Shown here: one piece after another, positions 8,844 through 16,515 of the stretch
Position numbering within the stretch: position 1 is the first letter of the stretch
Layout of the letters: each line of letters begins with the position of its first letter
Origin: Zafaria ginkgonis
GTDB lineage: Bacteria; Actinomycetota; Actinomycetes; Actinomycetales; Micrococcaceae
NCBI RefSeq assembly: GCF_039540195.1
Contig: NZ_BAABEO010000024.1
Location: 62,001-126,000, forward strand
Direction: 5' to 3'
DNA length: 64,000 nucleotides
Translations under genes and position numbers: made by a program
Notes under the pieces: model-generated
Seen by the model: the letters and a program-made list of their open reading frames with translations, nothing else
Databases searched by the model: none
What the model was told of the DNA's origin: nothing

Positions 8844-8878
8844 CCGCCGTGTTCGCAACCGGACGAAGGCGGGAACAC
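8844..8878 (+). promoter_or_regulatory. Structured leader upstream of rpsF, possible S6:S18 binding motif
   Basis: Two crossing complementary pairs lie 60-100 bases before the S6 gene: CCGCC (8844-8848) with GGCGG (8868-8872), and GTGTTC (8849-8854) with GAACAC (8873-8878). They can form a pseudoknot or two alternative hairpins. Bacterial rpsF operons often carry an S6:S18-binding autoregulatory element at this place, so that is the favoured reading. It is not verified against the Rfam model. Confidence 0.4.
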
Positions 8879-8941
8879 AACGCAAAGAACCTCCTGTTAC
8901 GGATATCCCGTGACCGCTTAGCCCGAAGGAGGTGGGTTCAC

Positions 8942-9247
8942 ATGCGTGCTTATGAACTGATGGTGCTGATCGACCCCGAGGTCGACGAGCGTACCGTTGA
9001 ACCGACCCTTGCCAAGTTCCTGGACGTCGTCCGCAACGATGGCGGAACCATTGACAACGTAGATGTCTGGGGCCGTCGCCGCTTGGCCTACGACATCAAG
9101 AAGAAGAACGAGGCCATCTACGTGGTGGTTAACTTCACCGCAACCCCGGCCACCTCCGCGGAGCTTGACCGCCAGCTGTCTCTGAACGAGACCATCCTGC
9201 GCACCAAGATCATCCGCCCGGAGGACCAGAAGGTTTCCGCAGAGTAA
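8942..9247 (+). CDS. rpsF: 30S ribosomal protein S6
   Basis: Small-subunit ribosomal protein (101 residues) that pairs with S18 on the platform of the 30S subunit. The full-length family sequence is visible: MRAYELMVLIDPEVDE at the start, the central VWGRRRLAYDIKKKNEAIY, and a C-terminal helix ending in ILRTKIIRPEDQKVSAE. A near-perfect GAAGGAGGTGGG ribosome-binding site precedes the ATG. It is first in the S6-SSB-S18-L9 operon. Codon use is more biased than in the flanking genes, as expected for high expression. Confidence 0.98.
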   Translation: MRAYELMVLIDPEVDERTVEPTLAKFLDVVRNDGGTIDNVDVWGRRRLAYDIKKKNEAIYVVVNFTATPATSAELDRQLSLNETILRTKIIRPEDQKVSAE

Positions 9248-9288
9248 TTCTGCGGTTTCCCTCGTAGAACAAGACGACAGGAGGCACG

Positions 9289-9879
9289 ATGGCAGGCGAG
9301 ACCGTCATCACGGTTATCGGTAATCTCACCGGTGACCCGGAACTTCGTTTCACCCCGTCCGGGTCCGCAGTGGCGAACTTCACCATTGCCTCGACCCCGC
9401 GGACCTTTGACCGTCAGAGCAACGACTGGAAGGACGGCGAAACGCTGTTCCTTCGCGCGTCGGTCTGGCGCGAGGCTGCCGAAAATGTCGCCGAGACGCT
9501 GACCAAGGGCATGCGAGTCATCGCCCAGGGCCGGCTGAAGTCGCGTTCCTACGAGACCAAGGAAGGCGAGAAGCGCACCGTAATCGAGCTCGAGGTCGAT
9601 GAAATCGGCCCGTCGCTGCGGTACGCCTCCGCCAAGGTCACCCGCACCCAGCGCTCCGGCGGTGGTGGCAACGGTGGCTTCGGCGGCGGCAACGCCGGCG
9701 GTTTCGGTGGCGGCAACGCAGGCGCCAACGCCGGTGGTTTCGGTGGCGGCGGCAACGCCGGCGCCAACTCCGGTGGCAACTGGGGCGCCCCGGCCGAGGA
9801 CCCGTGGGGTTCCCCGGCTTCCGGCAACAACGGCGGAGGCTGGGGCAGCAACCCGGGCTCCGACGAACCGCCTTTCTAA
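9289..9879 (+). CDS. ssb: Single-stranded DNA-binding protein
   Basis: Homotetrameric OB-fold protein (196 residues) that coats single-stranded DNA during replication and repair. The N-terminal OB domain (about residues 1-115) begins MAGETVITVIGNLTGDPELR and contains VANFTIASTPR and LRASVWREAAENVAE. A Gly/Asn/Ala-rich repetitive linker follows (about 120-185, units of GGFGGGNAG type), then the acidic tip ending in DEPPF, which recruits partner proteins. ACAGGAGG precedes the ATG. It sits between rpsF and rpsR, the usual actinobacterial order. The linker DNA is imperfectly repetitive, so its length may vary between strains. Confidence 0.98.
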   Translation: MAGETVITVIGNLTGDPELRFTPSGSAVANFTIASTPRTFDRQSNDWKDGETLFLRASVWREAAENVAETLTKGMRVIAQGRLKSRSYETKEGEKRTVIELEVDEIGPSLRYASAKVTRTQRSGGGGNGGFGGGNAGGFGGGNAGANAGGFGGGGNAGANSGGNWGAPAEDPWGSPASGNNGGGWGSNPGSDEPPF

Positions 9880-9941
9880 ACAACTTATCCACCATCCCGC
9901 AGAGAACTTCTGCGGGCTCCCCTTAGTAAAGGAGCTCCACG

Positions 9942-10181
9942 ATGGCTAAGGCTGAACTCCGTAAGCCCAAACCAAAGTCCAACCCCCTGAAGGCCGCTGA
10001 CGTCAAGGTCATCGACTACAAGGACGTCGCGCTGCTGCGCAAGTTCATCTCCGACCGCGGAAAGATCCGTGCCCGTCGCGTGACCGGCGTCTCCGTCCAG
10101 GAGCAGCGCAAGATCGCTCAGGCCATCAAGAACGCGCGCGAAGTTGCCCTGCTGCCTTACTCCGGCGCTGGCCGCGGCTAA
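9942..10181 (+). CDS. rpsR: 30S ribosomal protein S18
   Basis: Small-subunit protein of 79 residues that binds S6 on the 30S platform. It starts MAKAELRKPKPKSNPLKAAD and carries the family core VIDYKDVALLRKFISDRGKI and QEQRKIAQAIKNAREVALLP. No Cys4 zinc ribbon is present, so it is the zinc-independent (C-minus) form. Actinobacteria often carry two S18 paralogues, so a second copy elsewhere is possible. AAAGGAGCTCCACG gives the ribosome-binding site. It is third in the operon, 15 bases before rplI. Confidence 0.98.
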   Translation: MAKAELRKPKPKSNPLKAADVKVIDYKDVALLRKFISDRGKIRARRVTGVSVQEQRKIAQAIKNAREVALLPYSGAGRG

Positions 10182-10196
10182 GGAAGGGAAACCAAC

Positions 10197-10649
10197 ATGG
10201 CAAAGCTCATTCTGACCCATGAAGTCACCGGCCTGGGTGCCGCTGGCGACGTCGTCGAGGTGAAGGACGGTTACGCACGTAACTACCTGCTGCCCCGCAA
10301 CTTCGCCATCACCTGGAGCAAGGGTGGCGAGAAGCAGGTCGAGTCCATCAAGGCCGCCCGTGCTGCCCGCGCCGTCGCTTCCCTGGAAGAGGCCAAGCAG
10401 CTCGCTGCGTCCCTGTCCGCCAAGCCGGTCAAGCTGACCGTCAAGGCTGGCGCCACGGGCCGCCTGTTCGGCACCGTCAAGGCCGACGACGTCGCCAAGG
10501 CTGTCGAGGCCGCTGGCCTGGGCAAGATCGACAAGCGCAAGGTGGAAATCACCGAGCACATCAAGTCGACCGGTGCCCACCAGGCCACCGTCCGCCTGCA
10601 CGAGGACGTCTCCGCGACCATCGACCTGCAGGTCGTCGCCGCGAAGTAA
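10197..10649 (+). CDS. rplI: 50S ribosomal protein L9
   Basis: Large-subunit protein of 150 residues with two globular domains joined by a long helix. The N-domain signature is MAKLILTHEVTGLGAAGDVV followed by VKDGYARNYLLPRNFA; the helix covers about residues 42-75 (Ala/Lys/Glu-rich); the C-domain contains ATGRLFGTVKADDVAKAVE and ends SATIDLQVVAAK. AAGGAAGG lies before the ATG. It is the last gene of the operon and is followed by a strong intrinsic terminator. The replicative helicase gene dnaB, which often follows rplI in related genomes, is absent here. Confidence 0.98.
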   Translation: MAKLILTHEVTGLGAAGDVVEVKDGYARNYLLPRNFAITWSKGGEKQVESIKAARAARAVASLEEAKQLAASLSAKPVKLTVKAGATGRLFGTVKADDVAKAVEAAGLGKIDKRKVEITEHIKSTGAHQATVRLHEDVSATIDLQVVAAK

Positions 10650-10693
10650 GTCTGGCAACAGCATTCCACCGGTGCCCTAGGGTGCCGCGTGGC

Positions 10694-10724
10694 GAAAGGG
10701 TCCCGCTTCGGCGGGGCCCTTTTG
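10694..10724 (+). terminator. Intrinsic terminator of the rpsF-rplI operon
   Basis: The stem GGGTCCCGC / GCGGGGCCC closes a TTCG tetraloop; it is preceded by AAA and followed by TTTT. It begins about 45 bases after the L9 stop and has the form of a classical Rho-independent terminator. Confidence 0.9.
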
Positions 10725-10821
10725 CGTTTCCTCAAATTGCGTTCTGACAGCCCGTTTCGACGCAGTACGCAACAGAAGCCCGGGTTCCTTTGACCGGGCG
10801 CCCGCCAGCGCCGTAGCGTTG

Positions 10822-10960
10822 GTGACGAATCAAGAGCGTCAACGCGAAGCCCTGGCTTGTTGGCCGACAACCCTCTTTCGGTAGTGGGGTGTTCCAGGTG
10901 ATGATTCGGCCGCCCGGAAAACCGGCCGGCAAGTACCGCGTGGGGGGGGCGCCATACCAC
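10822..10960 (+). ncRNA. SAM riboswitch (SAM-IV/SAM-I clan)
   Basis: The block AGCCCTGGCTTGTTGGCCG, ACAACCCTC and AGTGGGGTGTTCCAGGTGA (about 10848-10903) matches the conserved core of actinobacterial SAM-IV riboswitches as I remember it. A closing helix pairs GAATCA (10827-10832) with TGATTC (10902-10907). A further GC-rich hairpin and G-run (10908-10950) could be the 3' pseudoknot and translation-control part. It lies directly upstream of the flavin reductase gene, so that gene is probably shut off by S-adenosylmethionine. The exact 3' end and subclass need a covariance-model search. Confidence 0.85.
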
Positions 10961-10989
10961 CCGCGCGCCCGACGTCGAAGGATCAAGCC

Positions 10990-11499
10990 ATGGCCCTCAC
11001 CGATGACCTCTCCGCGAACTCCCTGCGCACCGCCTTCTCCCGCTTCCCCTCCGGCGTCGCGGCGCTGTGCGCGATCGTCGACGGCGAGCCCCAGGGCATC
11101 GTCGCCTCCTCCTTCACCGTGGGCGTGTCCCTGGAGCCGCCGCTGGTGATGTTCGCCGTTCAGAACTCCTCCCGCACCTGGCCGGTGGTGCGCCGCAACG
11201 CGCGCATCGGCGTGTCCATCCTCGGCGAGGCCCACGAGGACGTCTGCCGCCAGATCTCCGCCCGCACCGGCGACCGCTTCGCCGGGCTGGCCCTGGACTC
11301 CACCGACGAGGGCGCGCTGTTCCTGCACGACGCCGCCCTGTGGCTGGACTGCTCCGTGGAGCAGGAGATCCCGGCCGGGGACCACCACGTGGTGCTACTG
11401 CGCGTGCACGGCCACGCCACGCACGACGACGCCCACGCCCCGCTGGTCTTCCACGGCTCCGCGTTCCGCCGGCTGCAGAGCCGCGACGCGCTGGTCTAG
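10990..11499 (+). CDS. Flavin reductase domain protein (HpaC-like)
   Basis: NAD(P)H:flavin oxidoreductase of 169 residues that would supply reduced FMN/FAD to a partner monooxygenase. The flavin-reductase-like fold runs through the whole protein: LRTAFSRFPSGVAALCAIVD, GIVASSFTVGVSLEPPLVMF, SSRTWPVVRRNARIGVSILG, and DHHVVLLRVHGHATHDD near the C-terminus. GAAGGA precedes the ATG. The SAM riboswitch upstream points to a role in sulfur metabolism (for example sulfonate or thioether oxidation), while the HpaB-like remnant nearby points to 4-hydroxyphenylacetate. The sequence alone does not decide between them. Its TAG stop overlaps the stop of the opposite-strand AraC remnant. Confidence 0.9.
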   Translation: MALTDDLSANSLRTAFSRFPSGVAALCAIVDGEPQGIVASSFTVGVSLEPPLVMFAVQNSSRTWPVVRRNARIGVSILGEAHEDVCRQISARTGDRFAGLALDSTDEGALFLHDAALWLDCSVEQEIPAGDHHVVLLRVHGHATHDDAHAPLVFHGSAFRRLQSRDALV

Positions 11500-11985
11500 C
11501 CGCCCCGGTTCCCGGCCCGCGCCGCGAGATCCCGCCGATAGGCGTTGGGGGAGCGGCCGCAGGCCTGCCGGAAGACGCGGGAGAAGTGCCGCACGTCGCG
11601 GCCCCCACCGTTCGGCGACGAACCCCATGGCGTCCGCGAAAGAGGCGGTCACCAGGTCCACCGGCGCCGCCGACTCCCCGTTGAACCGCCGGGCATAGGG
11701 CAGCGTCGAGTCGTGGACCGTGAAGTCCTTGGGTCCCAGCGCCGCCGAGTTGGCGCCCTGTTCGATGGTGCTCCGGCCCGCCAGGTGCAGCGAGATGCCG
11801 ACGAACGGGTCCGCCCCGGCCGCGGCCAGCCGTTTGGTTCGGTCCACCCAGTGCGGCCCGGAGGAAACCGTGAAGGGCCGGATCCCGTTGACGGTGACGG
11901 CCTCGATCAGCGCCGAAGGAGGGGTGCTCGCTCCTGATTCCCAGCGGCAGCATCAGCCCGTCCACCAGCACCCGCCGCTCGGGCA
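11496..11985 (-). pseudogene. Decayed AraC family regulator
   Basis: Reading the minus strand, an AraC-type ligand-binding domain appears without a proper start (LIEAVTVNGIRPFTVSSGPH, then DRTKRLAAAGADPFVGISLH and GPKDFTVHDSTLPYARRFNG). After PVDLV it jumps into the second helix-turn-helix (SFADAMGFVAE), then shifts frame to RHFSRVFRQACGRSPNAYRR and a stop. About 160 residues remain of the usual 300-320; the first DNA-binding helices are missing, consistent with an internal deletion plus a frameshift. It converges on the flavin reductase gene. It may once have regulated the nearby HpaB-type gene, also a remnant. Confidence 0.75.
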
Positions 11986-12053
11986 GGTGCGCCGCGGTGC
12001 GCGCGCAGTATCCGCCCTCCGGGCCGTCCTTTCCGCCATCCTCACCAAGCCAT

Positions 12054-12097
12054 GCACGACGCCGGCCCGCGCCACCAAGGCGGGGCCGGCGTCGTGC
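12054..12097. terminator. Long GC hairpin between two gene remnants
   Basis: GCACGACGCCGGCCCGC pairs with GCGGGGCCGGCGTCGTGC, with one bulge, around a short loop. It lies just downstream of the HpaB remnant (minus strand) and is probably the old terminator of that gene. No clear T-run follows. Confidence 0.6.
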
Positions 12098-12114
12098 GGT
12101 GCCCGCTAGAGATT

Positions 12115-12560
12115 GAACTGCTACAGGTTGAATCGGCCGATCATGTTCACGTCCTTATTGCGACCAGGCCCGGGACGGTCCAGTAGTCCTCGTCGCACTC
12201 GCCCATGAACTGGTCGGCGAACGCCCCCGTAGCTGCCCCGGTAGTAGCGCTCGTCGTGCTTGTGGCGGGAGCCGAACCCGGTGTTGGTGGCGTCCCACAG
12301 GGCCTTGAGGGTCTTCACGCGCTGCAGGGAATCGATGCCGTTGGACCCGGGCACATACTGGCCAGGAAGGACGCCTTGCAGTCCGGGCTGCGCCCCATCC
12401 AGCCGTAGGACATTTTGGCCCACTCGGCGATCGCGTCACGGCCCTTGATCAGGTCCGCGGAGGACTTCGGGGCCCTGAACCAAGCGTAGGTGCGGCCTTC
12501 CGCTGCCCCCAACCCTACGGATGTATGCCCCGCTGTGGGCGCAGAGTGCAGGAGGGGGGG
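12115..12560 (-). pseudogene. Remnant of 4-hydroxyphenylacetate 3-monooxygenase, oxygenase subunit (HpaB-like)
   Basis: Minus-strand translation gives pieces of an HpaB-type flavin-dependent monooxygenase in different frames: EGRTYAWFRAPKSSADLIKG and AEWAKMSYGWMGRSPDCKAS from the N-terminal region, then directly YVPGSNGIDSLQRVKTLKAL, WDATNTGFGSRHKHDERYY and finally DVNMIGRFNL from the C-terminus. Roughly 350 residues of the middle are missing and at least two frameshifts interrupt the rest. The gene cannot make an active enzyme. The intact flavin reductase 600 bases away could be its surviving partner. Confidence 0.8.
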
Positions 12561-12806
12561 CATCCCAGCTCAGAGCGTCTGGCCCGCCGCGGCCCGGGCC
12601 CGCCGGGACGGACCACCACATCCTGTGACCCGTGGTGCGGGTGTCAATGCCTGGGGTGTGGAACGGGATGGTGCTGGGCGCATGTGGTGGTTTCCTCCCG
12701 GGAGGCGACGTGCCCGGCGCCCGGGCGGCGGGGGCTTGGAAATGCGTCCGGCCGGCGCCGTCGAGGTGCCTCATTCCTTGGAGGCCGAAAACCGACAAAT
12801 CACCAT

Positions 12807-12818
12807 CGGGCATACCAA
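12807..12818. promoter_or_regulatory. Operator-like site 1 (GntR cluster)
   Basis: CGGGCATACCAA matches the palindrome TTGGTATACCAA at nine of 12 positions. It lies 187 bases upstream of the substrate-binding protein gene. The perfect core TGGTATACCA occurs at 25398, near the GntR gene. Confidence 0.4.
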
Positions 12819-12878
12819 AAGTGGAAATTGGCCAAGAAATCTTGCCAATTAAGGTGACATGAACCACGTTCTATGGAA

Positions 12879-12890
12879 ATCTGTATACCA
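12879..12890. promoter_or_regulatory. Operator-like site 2 (GntR cluster)
   Basis: TCTGTATACCAG is centred on GTATAC and resembles TTGGTATACCAA, 115 bases before the first gene of the Dpp-type operon. It is the better of the two sites in this intergenic region. Confidence 0.45.
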
Positions 12891-13004
12891 GTTGAGGTCG
12901 ACTGGTTCCTGCGAGATCGGATGCCGGGCCGAACTCACCGAACCGAGCGGCACTCCCTGATCAGCTTCGCCCGCCCCTAGGGCAGGCACATTGAAAGGTT
13001 TCCC

Positions 13005-14576
13005 ATGGCTCGCACCACTTTCCGGATGACATCCCTGCTGGCGGCTTGCGTCGGCACGGGCCTTCTTGTGACATCTTGTGGTCTCTCCGCCCCTGCTTCG
13101 ACGAATGGGGCCCCGTCCCGCGACGAGGCCGTGGTGATCGGTACACGCCTGATGGCGGAAACGCTCGACCCGCAGCAGGCCTCGAACGCAACCAACGAGT
13201 TCTACAACGCGCCGGTCTACAACACCCTGGTGACGTTCAACGCCCAGGGGGAACTCGCTCCCGAACTCGCCGTCGAGTGGGAGATCGCCAAGGACGCGAA
13301 GTCCTTGACCCTGAAACTGCGGGACGGCGTCACCTTCCACAGCGGCAACCCGTTCACGGCCGACGACGTCGTCTACACCCTGGAACGGGCCAAGAAGGTG
13401 GGCACCGGAGTCGCCGCTTTCATCGCGGGCGTCGAGTCCGCCACCGCCCAGGACGACTCCACCGTGACGATCAAGTTGCGCGAGACCAACCTGGACGCCA
13501 TCAACGCCTTGAGCATGGTCTACATCCTCGACTCGGCCCTGGTGAAGCAGCACGAAGGCAACGACAACGCACAGCAGTGGCTGGCAAACAACGACGCCGG
13601 CTCCGGCGCCTTCGCGATGAAGGCCTTCAAGCCCAGCCAGCAGGTCTCGCTCGCCCGATTCGACGGCTACTGGGAGCCGCTTGCAGGCCGCCCGTCCGTC
13701 TTGGAAATGCGGATGATCCCCGAAGCCAGCGCCGTCCGCGATGAACTGCAAGCCGGCGGCATCGATATCGGCTACGAAATCGCGGCGGCTGACAAGCCCC
13801 TCTTCGAATCGTCCGACAAGTACCAGGTCGTCACCATCCCGGGTCCGATCCAGACCTACGTGAACCTGAATATGAAGGGCAAGTGGACCTCCGATCCCCG
13901 GGTGCGCGAAGCGCTGCAGCTTTCCTACGACTACCAGGGCCACCTGGACACCATCCTGCACGGCCGGGGCAAGTTCGCCACCGGCCTGGCTTCGGACACC
14001 GTCCGGTGCCGTGCCGAGCTGCCCGCGCTCCACCAGGACCTGGAACGGGCCAAGAGCCTGATCAAGGAGGCAGGCGCCGAGGGAGCGACCCTGACGCTCG
14101 CCTACCAAACCGGCCCGGTCGAGCACAACATGGCCGGCACCGTCCTCCAGTCTTCCCTGCGAGAGATCGGCCTGAACGTCGAGATCAAGAACGTGACCTT
14201 CCCGCAGTACCTGGAGATGCTCTCCTCGCCCGAGACGGTGCCCGACCTCGGGATCGCCTGGGACTTCGCCGCGTACCCGTCGGTCGGCCCCATGCTGCAG
14301 CGGGCCTGGCATTCCTCCGCGATCGGACAGACCAACGCGTCCCAGTACAGCAACGCCCAGGTCGATGCCCTTCTCGATGCGTCCGCGGAAAGCGTCGATG
14401 CCCAGCAGGCCTGTGACGACCTTGTCGAGGCCCAAAAGCTCATTGCCGCAGACCGTCCGACCCTGTACGTGGCCAACCGCGCCATCCAGATCATTGCCGA
14501 CAAGCGCGTGACCGGCATCCAATTCATGCCCACGAGCCAGGTGTTCGACGCGAGCCTCATTGAGCTCGCCAAGTAA
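13005..14576 (+). CDS. Dpp/Opp-type ABC transporter substrate-binding lipoprotein
   Basis: Extracellular solute-binding protein, family 5 (523 residues), first gene of an import operon. It has a lipoprotein signal peptide: basic start MARTTFRMTS, a hydrophobic stretch and lipobox LLVTSC, with the cysteine near residue 25. The mature part carries family motifs TRLMAETLDPQQASNATNEF, LAVEWEIAKDAKSLTLKLRDG, VTFHSGNPFTADDVVYTLE and LQLSYDYQGHLDTILHGRGK. Such proteins bind peptides, nickel, opines or oligosaccharides. The substrate here is probably small and organic, given the catabolic enzymes downstream. The regulator is presumably the GntR protein at 25677. Confidence 0.93.
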   Translation: MARTTFRMTSLLAACVGTGLLVTSCGLSAPASTNGAPSRDEAVVIGTRLMAETLDPQQASNATNEFYNAPVYNTLVTFNAQGELAPELAVEWEIAKDAKSLTLKLRDGVTFHSGNPFTADDVVYTLERAKKVGTGVAAFIAGVESATAQDDSTVTIKLRETNLDAINALSMVYILDSALVKQHEGNDNAQQWLANNDAGSGAFAMKAFKPSQQVSLARFDGYWEPLAGRPSVLEMRMIPEASAVRDELQAGGIDIGYEIAAADKPLFESSDKYQVVTIPGPIQTYVNLNMKGKWTSDPRVREALQLSYDYQGHLDTILHGRGKFATGLASDTVRCRAELPALHQDLERAKSLIKEAGAEGATLTLAYQTGPVEHNMAGTVLQSSLREIGLNVEIKNVTFPQYLEMLSSPETVPDLGIAWDFAAYPSVGPMLQRAWHSSAIGQTNASQYSNAQVDALLDASAESVDAQQACDDLVEAQKLIAADRPTLYVANRAIQIIADKRVTGIQFMPTSQVFDASLIELAK

Positions 14577-14602
14577 CCGTCTGGCACAGCACAAGGGAAA
14601 CA

Positions 14603-15622
14603 ATGAACAAGTACATCTCACGGCGGGTCGGCCTGGCCCTGGTGAGCATCTGGGGAGTCGCGACGATCGTGTTCTTCCTCTCCAAGCTCATCCCCGGCGA
14701 CATCGCACGCATCGCGGCGGGGCGGACCGCCACAGCAGAGCAGGTGGCCCAGGTGCGCGAGAAGCTCGGGCTGGACGAACCCCTGCTCGCGCAGTACGGC
14801 GCCTTCCTGGGGCGGGCGGTCCGGGGAGACCTCGGGACCTCCGCCTTCACGCACCAGAGCGTCGTGTCCGACATCGCGGCGGTCCTGCCCACAACGGTCC
14901 AGCTGGTGATCGTCTCCATGCTGATCACCCTGCTCATCGCGGTGCCGCTCGGGGTGGTCGCGGCAGTGAATGAGGGGCGTGCGGCGGACACCGCGGCACG
15001 GATCATCTTCGTGATCGGCGGCGGCATCCCCGTCTTCTGGCTGGCGATCATGCTGCGCTGGCTTCTGGGCGCCAACCTCGGCTGGTTCCCGATCTCCGGC
15101 ACCAACGGCTTCGGGATGAGTCCACCGACGGTCACCGGCTTTACGCTGGCCGATTCGCTGGTGTTCGGTTCGGTCGCCAACTTCGTCGATTCGTTCCTGC
15201 ACCTGCTCCTGCCGGCCTTGGCACTCAGCGCCCCGTTCGTGGCGACGCTGGCACGCAACGTGAGGTCGAACATGATGAGCGCCCTGAAATCTGACTTCAT
15301 CTCCTTCGCCATCGCCAAGGGGGTGCCGCCCCGACGCATCATCGTTCGCCACGGCCTGCGCAGCGCCATGGGATCGACGCTCACCCTGGTGGGCATGCAG
15401 TTCGGGTGGATGATCAGCGCCGCCCTGCTGGTGGAGACGGTCTTCAGCCTGCCCGGGGTCGGAAGCTACCTGCACATGGGCATCATCAACCAGGACACGT
15501 TCTCGGTCCTGGGAGGGGTGCTGGTGATCGGAATCGTCTTCATTTGCCTTGCCGTCGTCGTCGACGTCCTCCAGATGGCCATCGACCCGCGGGTCCGTCT
15601 TTCCCAAGTAGGTGCACCATGA
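14603..15622 (+). CDS. Dpp/Opp-type ABC transporter permease (DppB-like)
   Basis: First integral membrane subunit of the importer, 339 residues. It begins MNKYISRRVGLALVSIWGVA, followed by the family block VFFLSKLIPGDIARI (matching the xxFxxxxLxPGDP motif of DppB). Six helices are visible, and the cytoplasmic EAA-type loop for the ATPases includes SDFISFAIAKGVPPRRIIVR. The C-terminal helices are VETVFSLPGVGSYLHMGI and VLVIGIVFICLAVVVDVL. AAGGGAAACA precedes the ATG. The stop overlaps the next start (ATGA), so the permeases are coupled. Confidence 0.94.
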   Translation: MNKYISRRVGLALVSIWGVATIVFFLSKLIPGDIARIAAGRTATAEQVAQVREKLGLDEPLLAQYGAFLGRAVRGDLGTSAFTHQSVVSDIAAVLPTTVQLVIVSMLITLLIAVPLGVVAAVNEGRAADTAARIIFVIGGGIPVFWLAIMLRWLLGANLGWFPISGTNGFGMSPPTVTGFTLADSLVFGSVANFVDSFLHLLLPALALSAPFVATLARNVRSNMMSALKSDFISFAIAKGVPPRRIIVRHGLRSAMGSTLTLVGMQFGWMISAALLVETVFSLPGVGSYLHMGIINQDTFSVLGGVLVIGIVFICLAVVVDVLQMAIDPRVRLSQVGAP

Positions 15623-16515
15623 CACTGCCAAACCTTTCCGCCCCCTCCGCGGCTGCCGGGATCGGGAGCCAGATCAACAAGGTGGTGCGCGGATTCTGGA
15701 ACCGGCGCACGCCGTGGCTCGACCGGTTCTCGATCGTGCTCGTGGGGGTCATGGTGGCCATGGCTGTGCTGGGCCCCCTGTTCCTGCAGCATGACCCCTA
15801 CCAGGCCAACAGCAAGGAAGCGCTGCTCCCACCCAGCCCCAGCCACTGGATGGGAACGGACGACGTGGGCCGCGATGTGCTCTCCCGCCTGGTCGTCGGT
15901 GCGGGCCAAACGATCTTTGCCGCCGCACTGATCGTCCTGCTCGCCACGGTGGTCGGGATCCTGGTGGCCAGCATCGCCGCGGTCTCGACCAAATGGATCG
16001 ACGAGACCATCATGCGGGCCTGCGACATCTTCATGTCCCTGCCCTCCCTGGTGCTTGCCTTGGGCATTGCGGCCGCCCTGGGTTCGTCGATGACCTCGAT
16101 CATCATCGCGATGGTCGGAGCGCTCTGGCCCAGCACCGCCCGGCTGGCCCGCGGCATCATCCGGGAAACCATGACCAGCACCTACACCGAAGCCGCCCGT
16201 ATTCTCGGCGTTTCGAAACCGCGGCTGCTGCTCAAGCACGTGTTGCCCAACTCCCTGGACGCGATCTACGTGCACGCCAGCATGGAGGTTTCCGGAACGA
16301 TCGTGATGATGTCCGGCCTGGCCTTCCTGGGCGTCGGGGCGCCTCCGCCCAGCGCCGACTGGGGCTCCATGATCGCCCAAGGCAAGGACTACATCACGAG
16401 CGCATGGTGGGTGGCCCTCTTCCCCGGCATCGGGATCACGCTCGGAGCCATCGCCTTCGGCCTGCTGGGCGATGCGGTACGAAACTATGTCGACCCGACC
16501 ACGAGGAGGTCCTAG
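15619..16515 (+). CDS. Dpp/Opp-type ABC transporter permease (DppC-like)
   Basis: Second membrane subunit, 298 residues, starting at the ATG of the ATGA overlap (MTLPNLSAPSAAAGIGSQIN). The OppC N-terminal block PLFLQHDPYQANSK and PSPSHWMGTDDVGRDVLSRL are typical of the family. Six helices follow, with the coupling loop YTEAARILGVSKPRLLLKHV containing the EAA motif. The protein ends with IAFGLLGDAVRNYVDPTTRRS, the standard DppC C-terminus. Its TAG stop shares a base with the GTG of the next gene. Confidence 0.94.
   Translation: MTLPNLSAPSAAAGIGSQINKVVRGFWNRRTPWLDRFSIVLVGVMVAMAVLGPLFLQHDPYQANSKEALLPPSPSHWMGTDDVGRDVLSRLVVGAGQTIFAAALIVLLATVVGILVASIAAVSTKWIDETIMRACDIFMSLPSLVLALGIAAALGSSMTSIIIAMVGALWPSTARLARGIIRETMTSTYTEAARILGVSKPRLLLKHVLPNSLDAIYVHASMEVSGTIVMMSGLAFLGVGAPPPSADWGSMIAQGKDYITSAWWVALFPGIGITLGAIAFGLLGDAVRNYVDPTTRRS

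Larger units (their letters stand above)
12561..13004. other. Intergenic region, probable promoter/operator area of the Dpp-type operon
   Basis: No gene is supported here. The left 220 bases are GC-rich and featureless. The right part is AT-richer and holds an inverted repeat AATTGGCCAAGA / TCTTGCCAATT (12826-12850) and two palindrome-like sites resembling TTGGTATACCAA (12807-12818 and 12879-12890). AGGGCAGGC... before 13005 is a weak ribosome-binding region. No confident -35/-10 pair was found. Confidence 0.5.

Noticed and set aside
6501..8885. Long minus-strand frame opposite the acyltransferase gene
   Set aside because: Composition (Arg, Gly, Pro, His) is typical of antisense reading in high-GC DNA; the plus-strand protein has clear domains.
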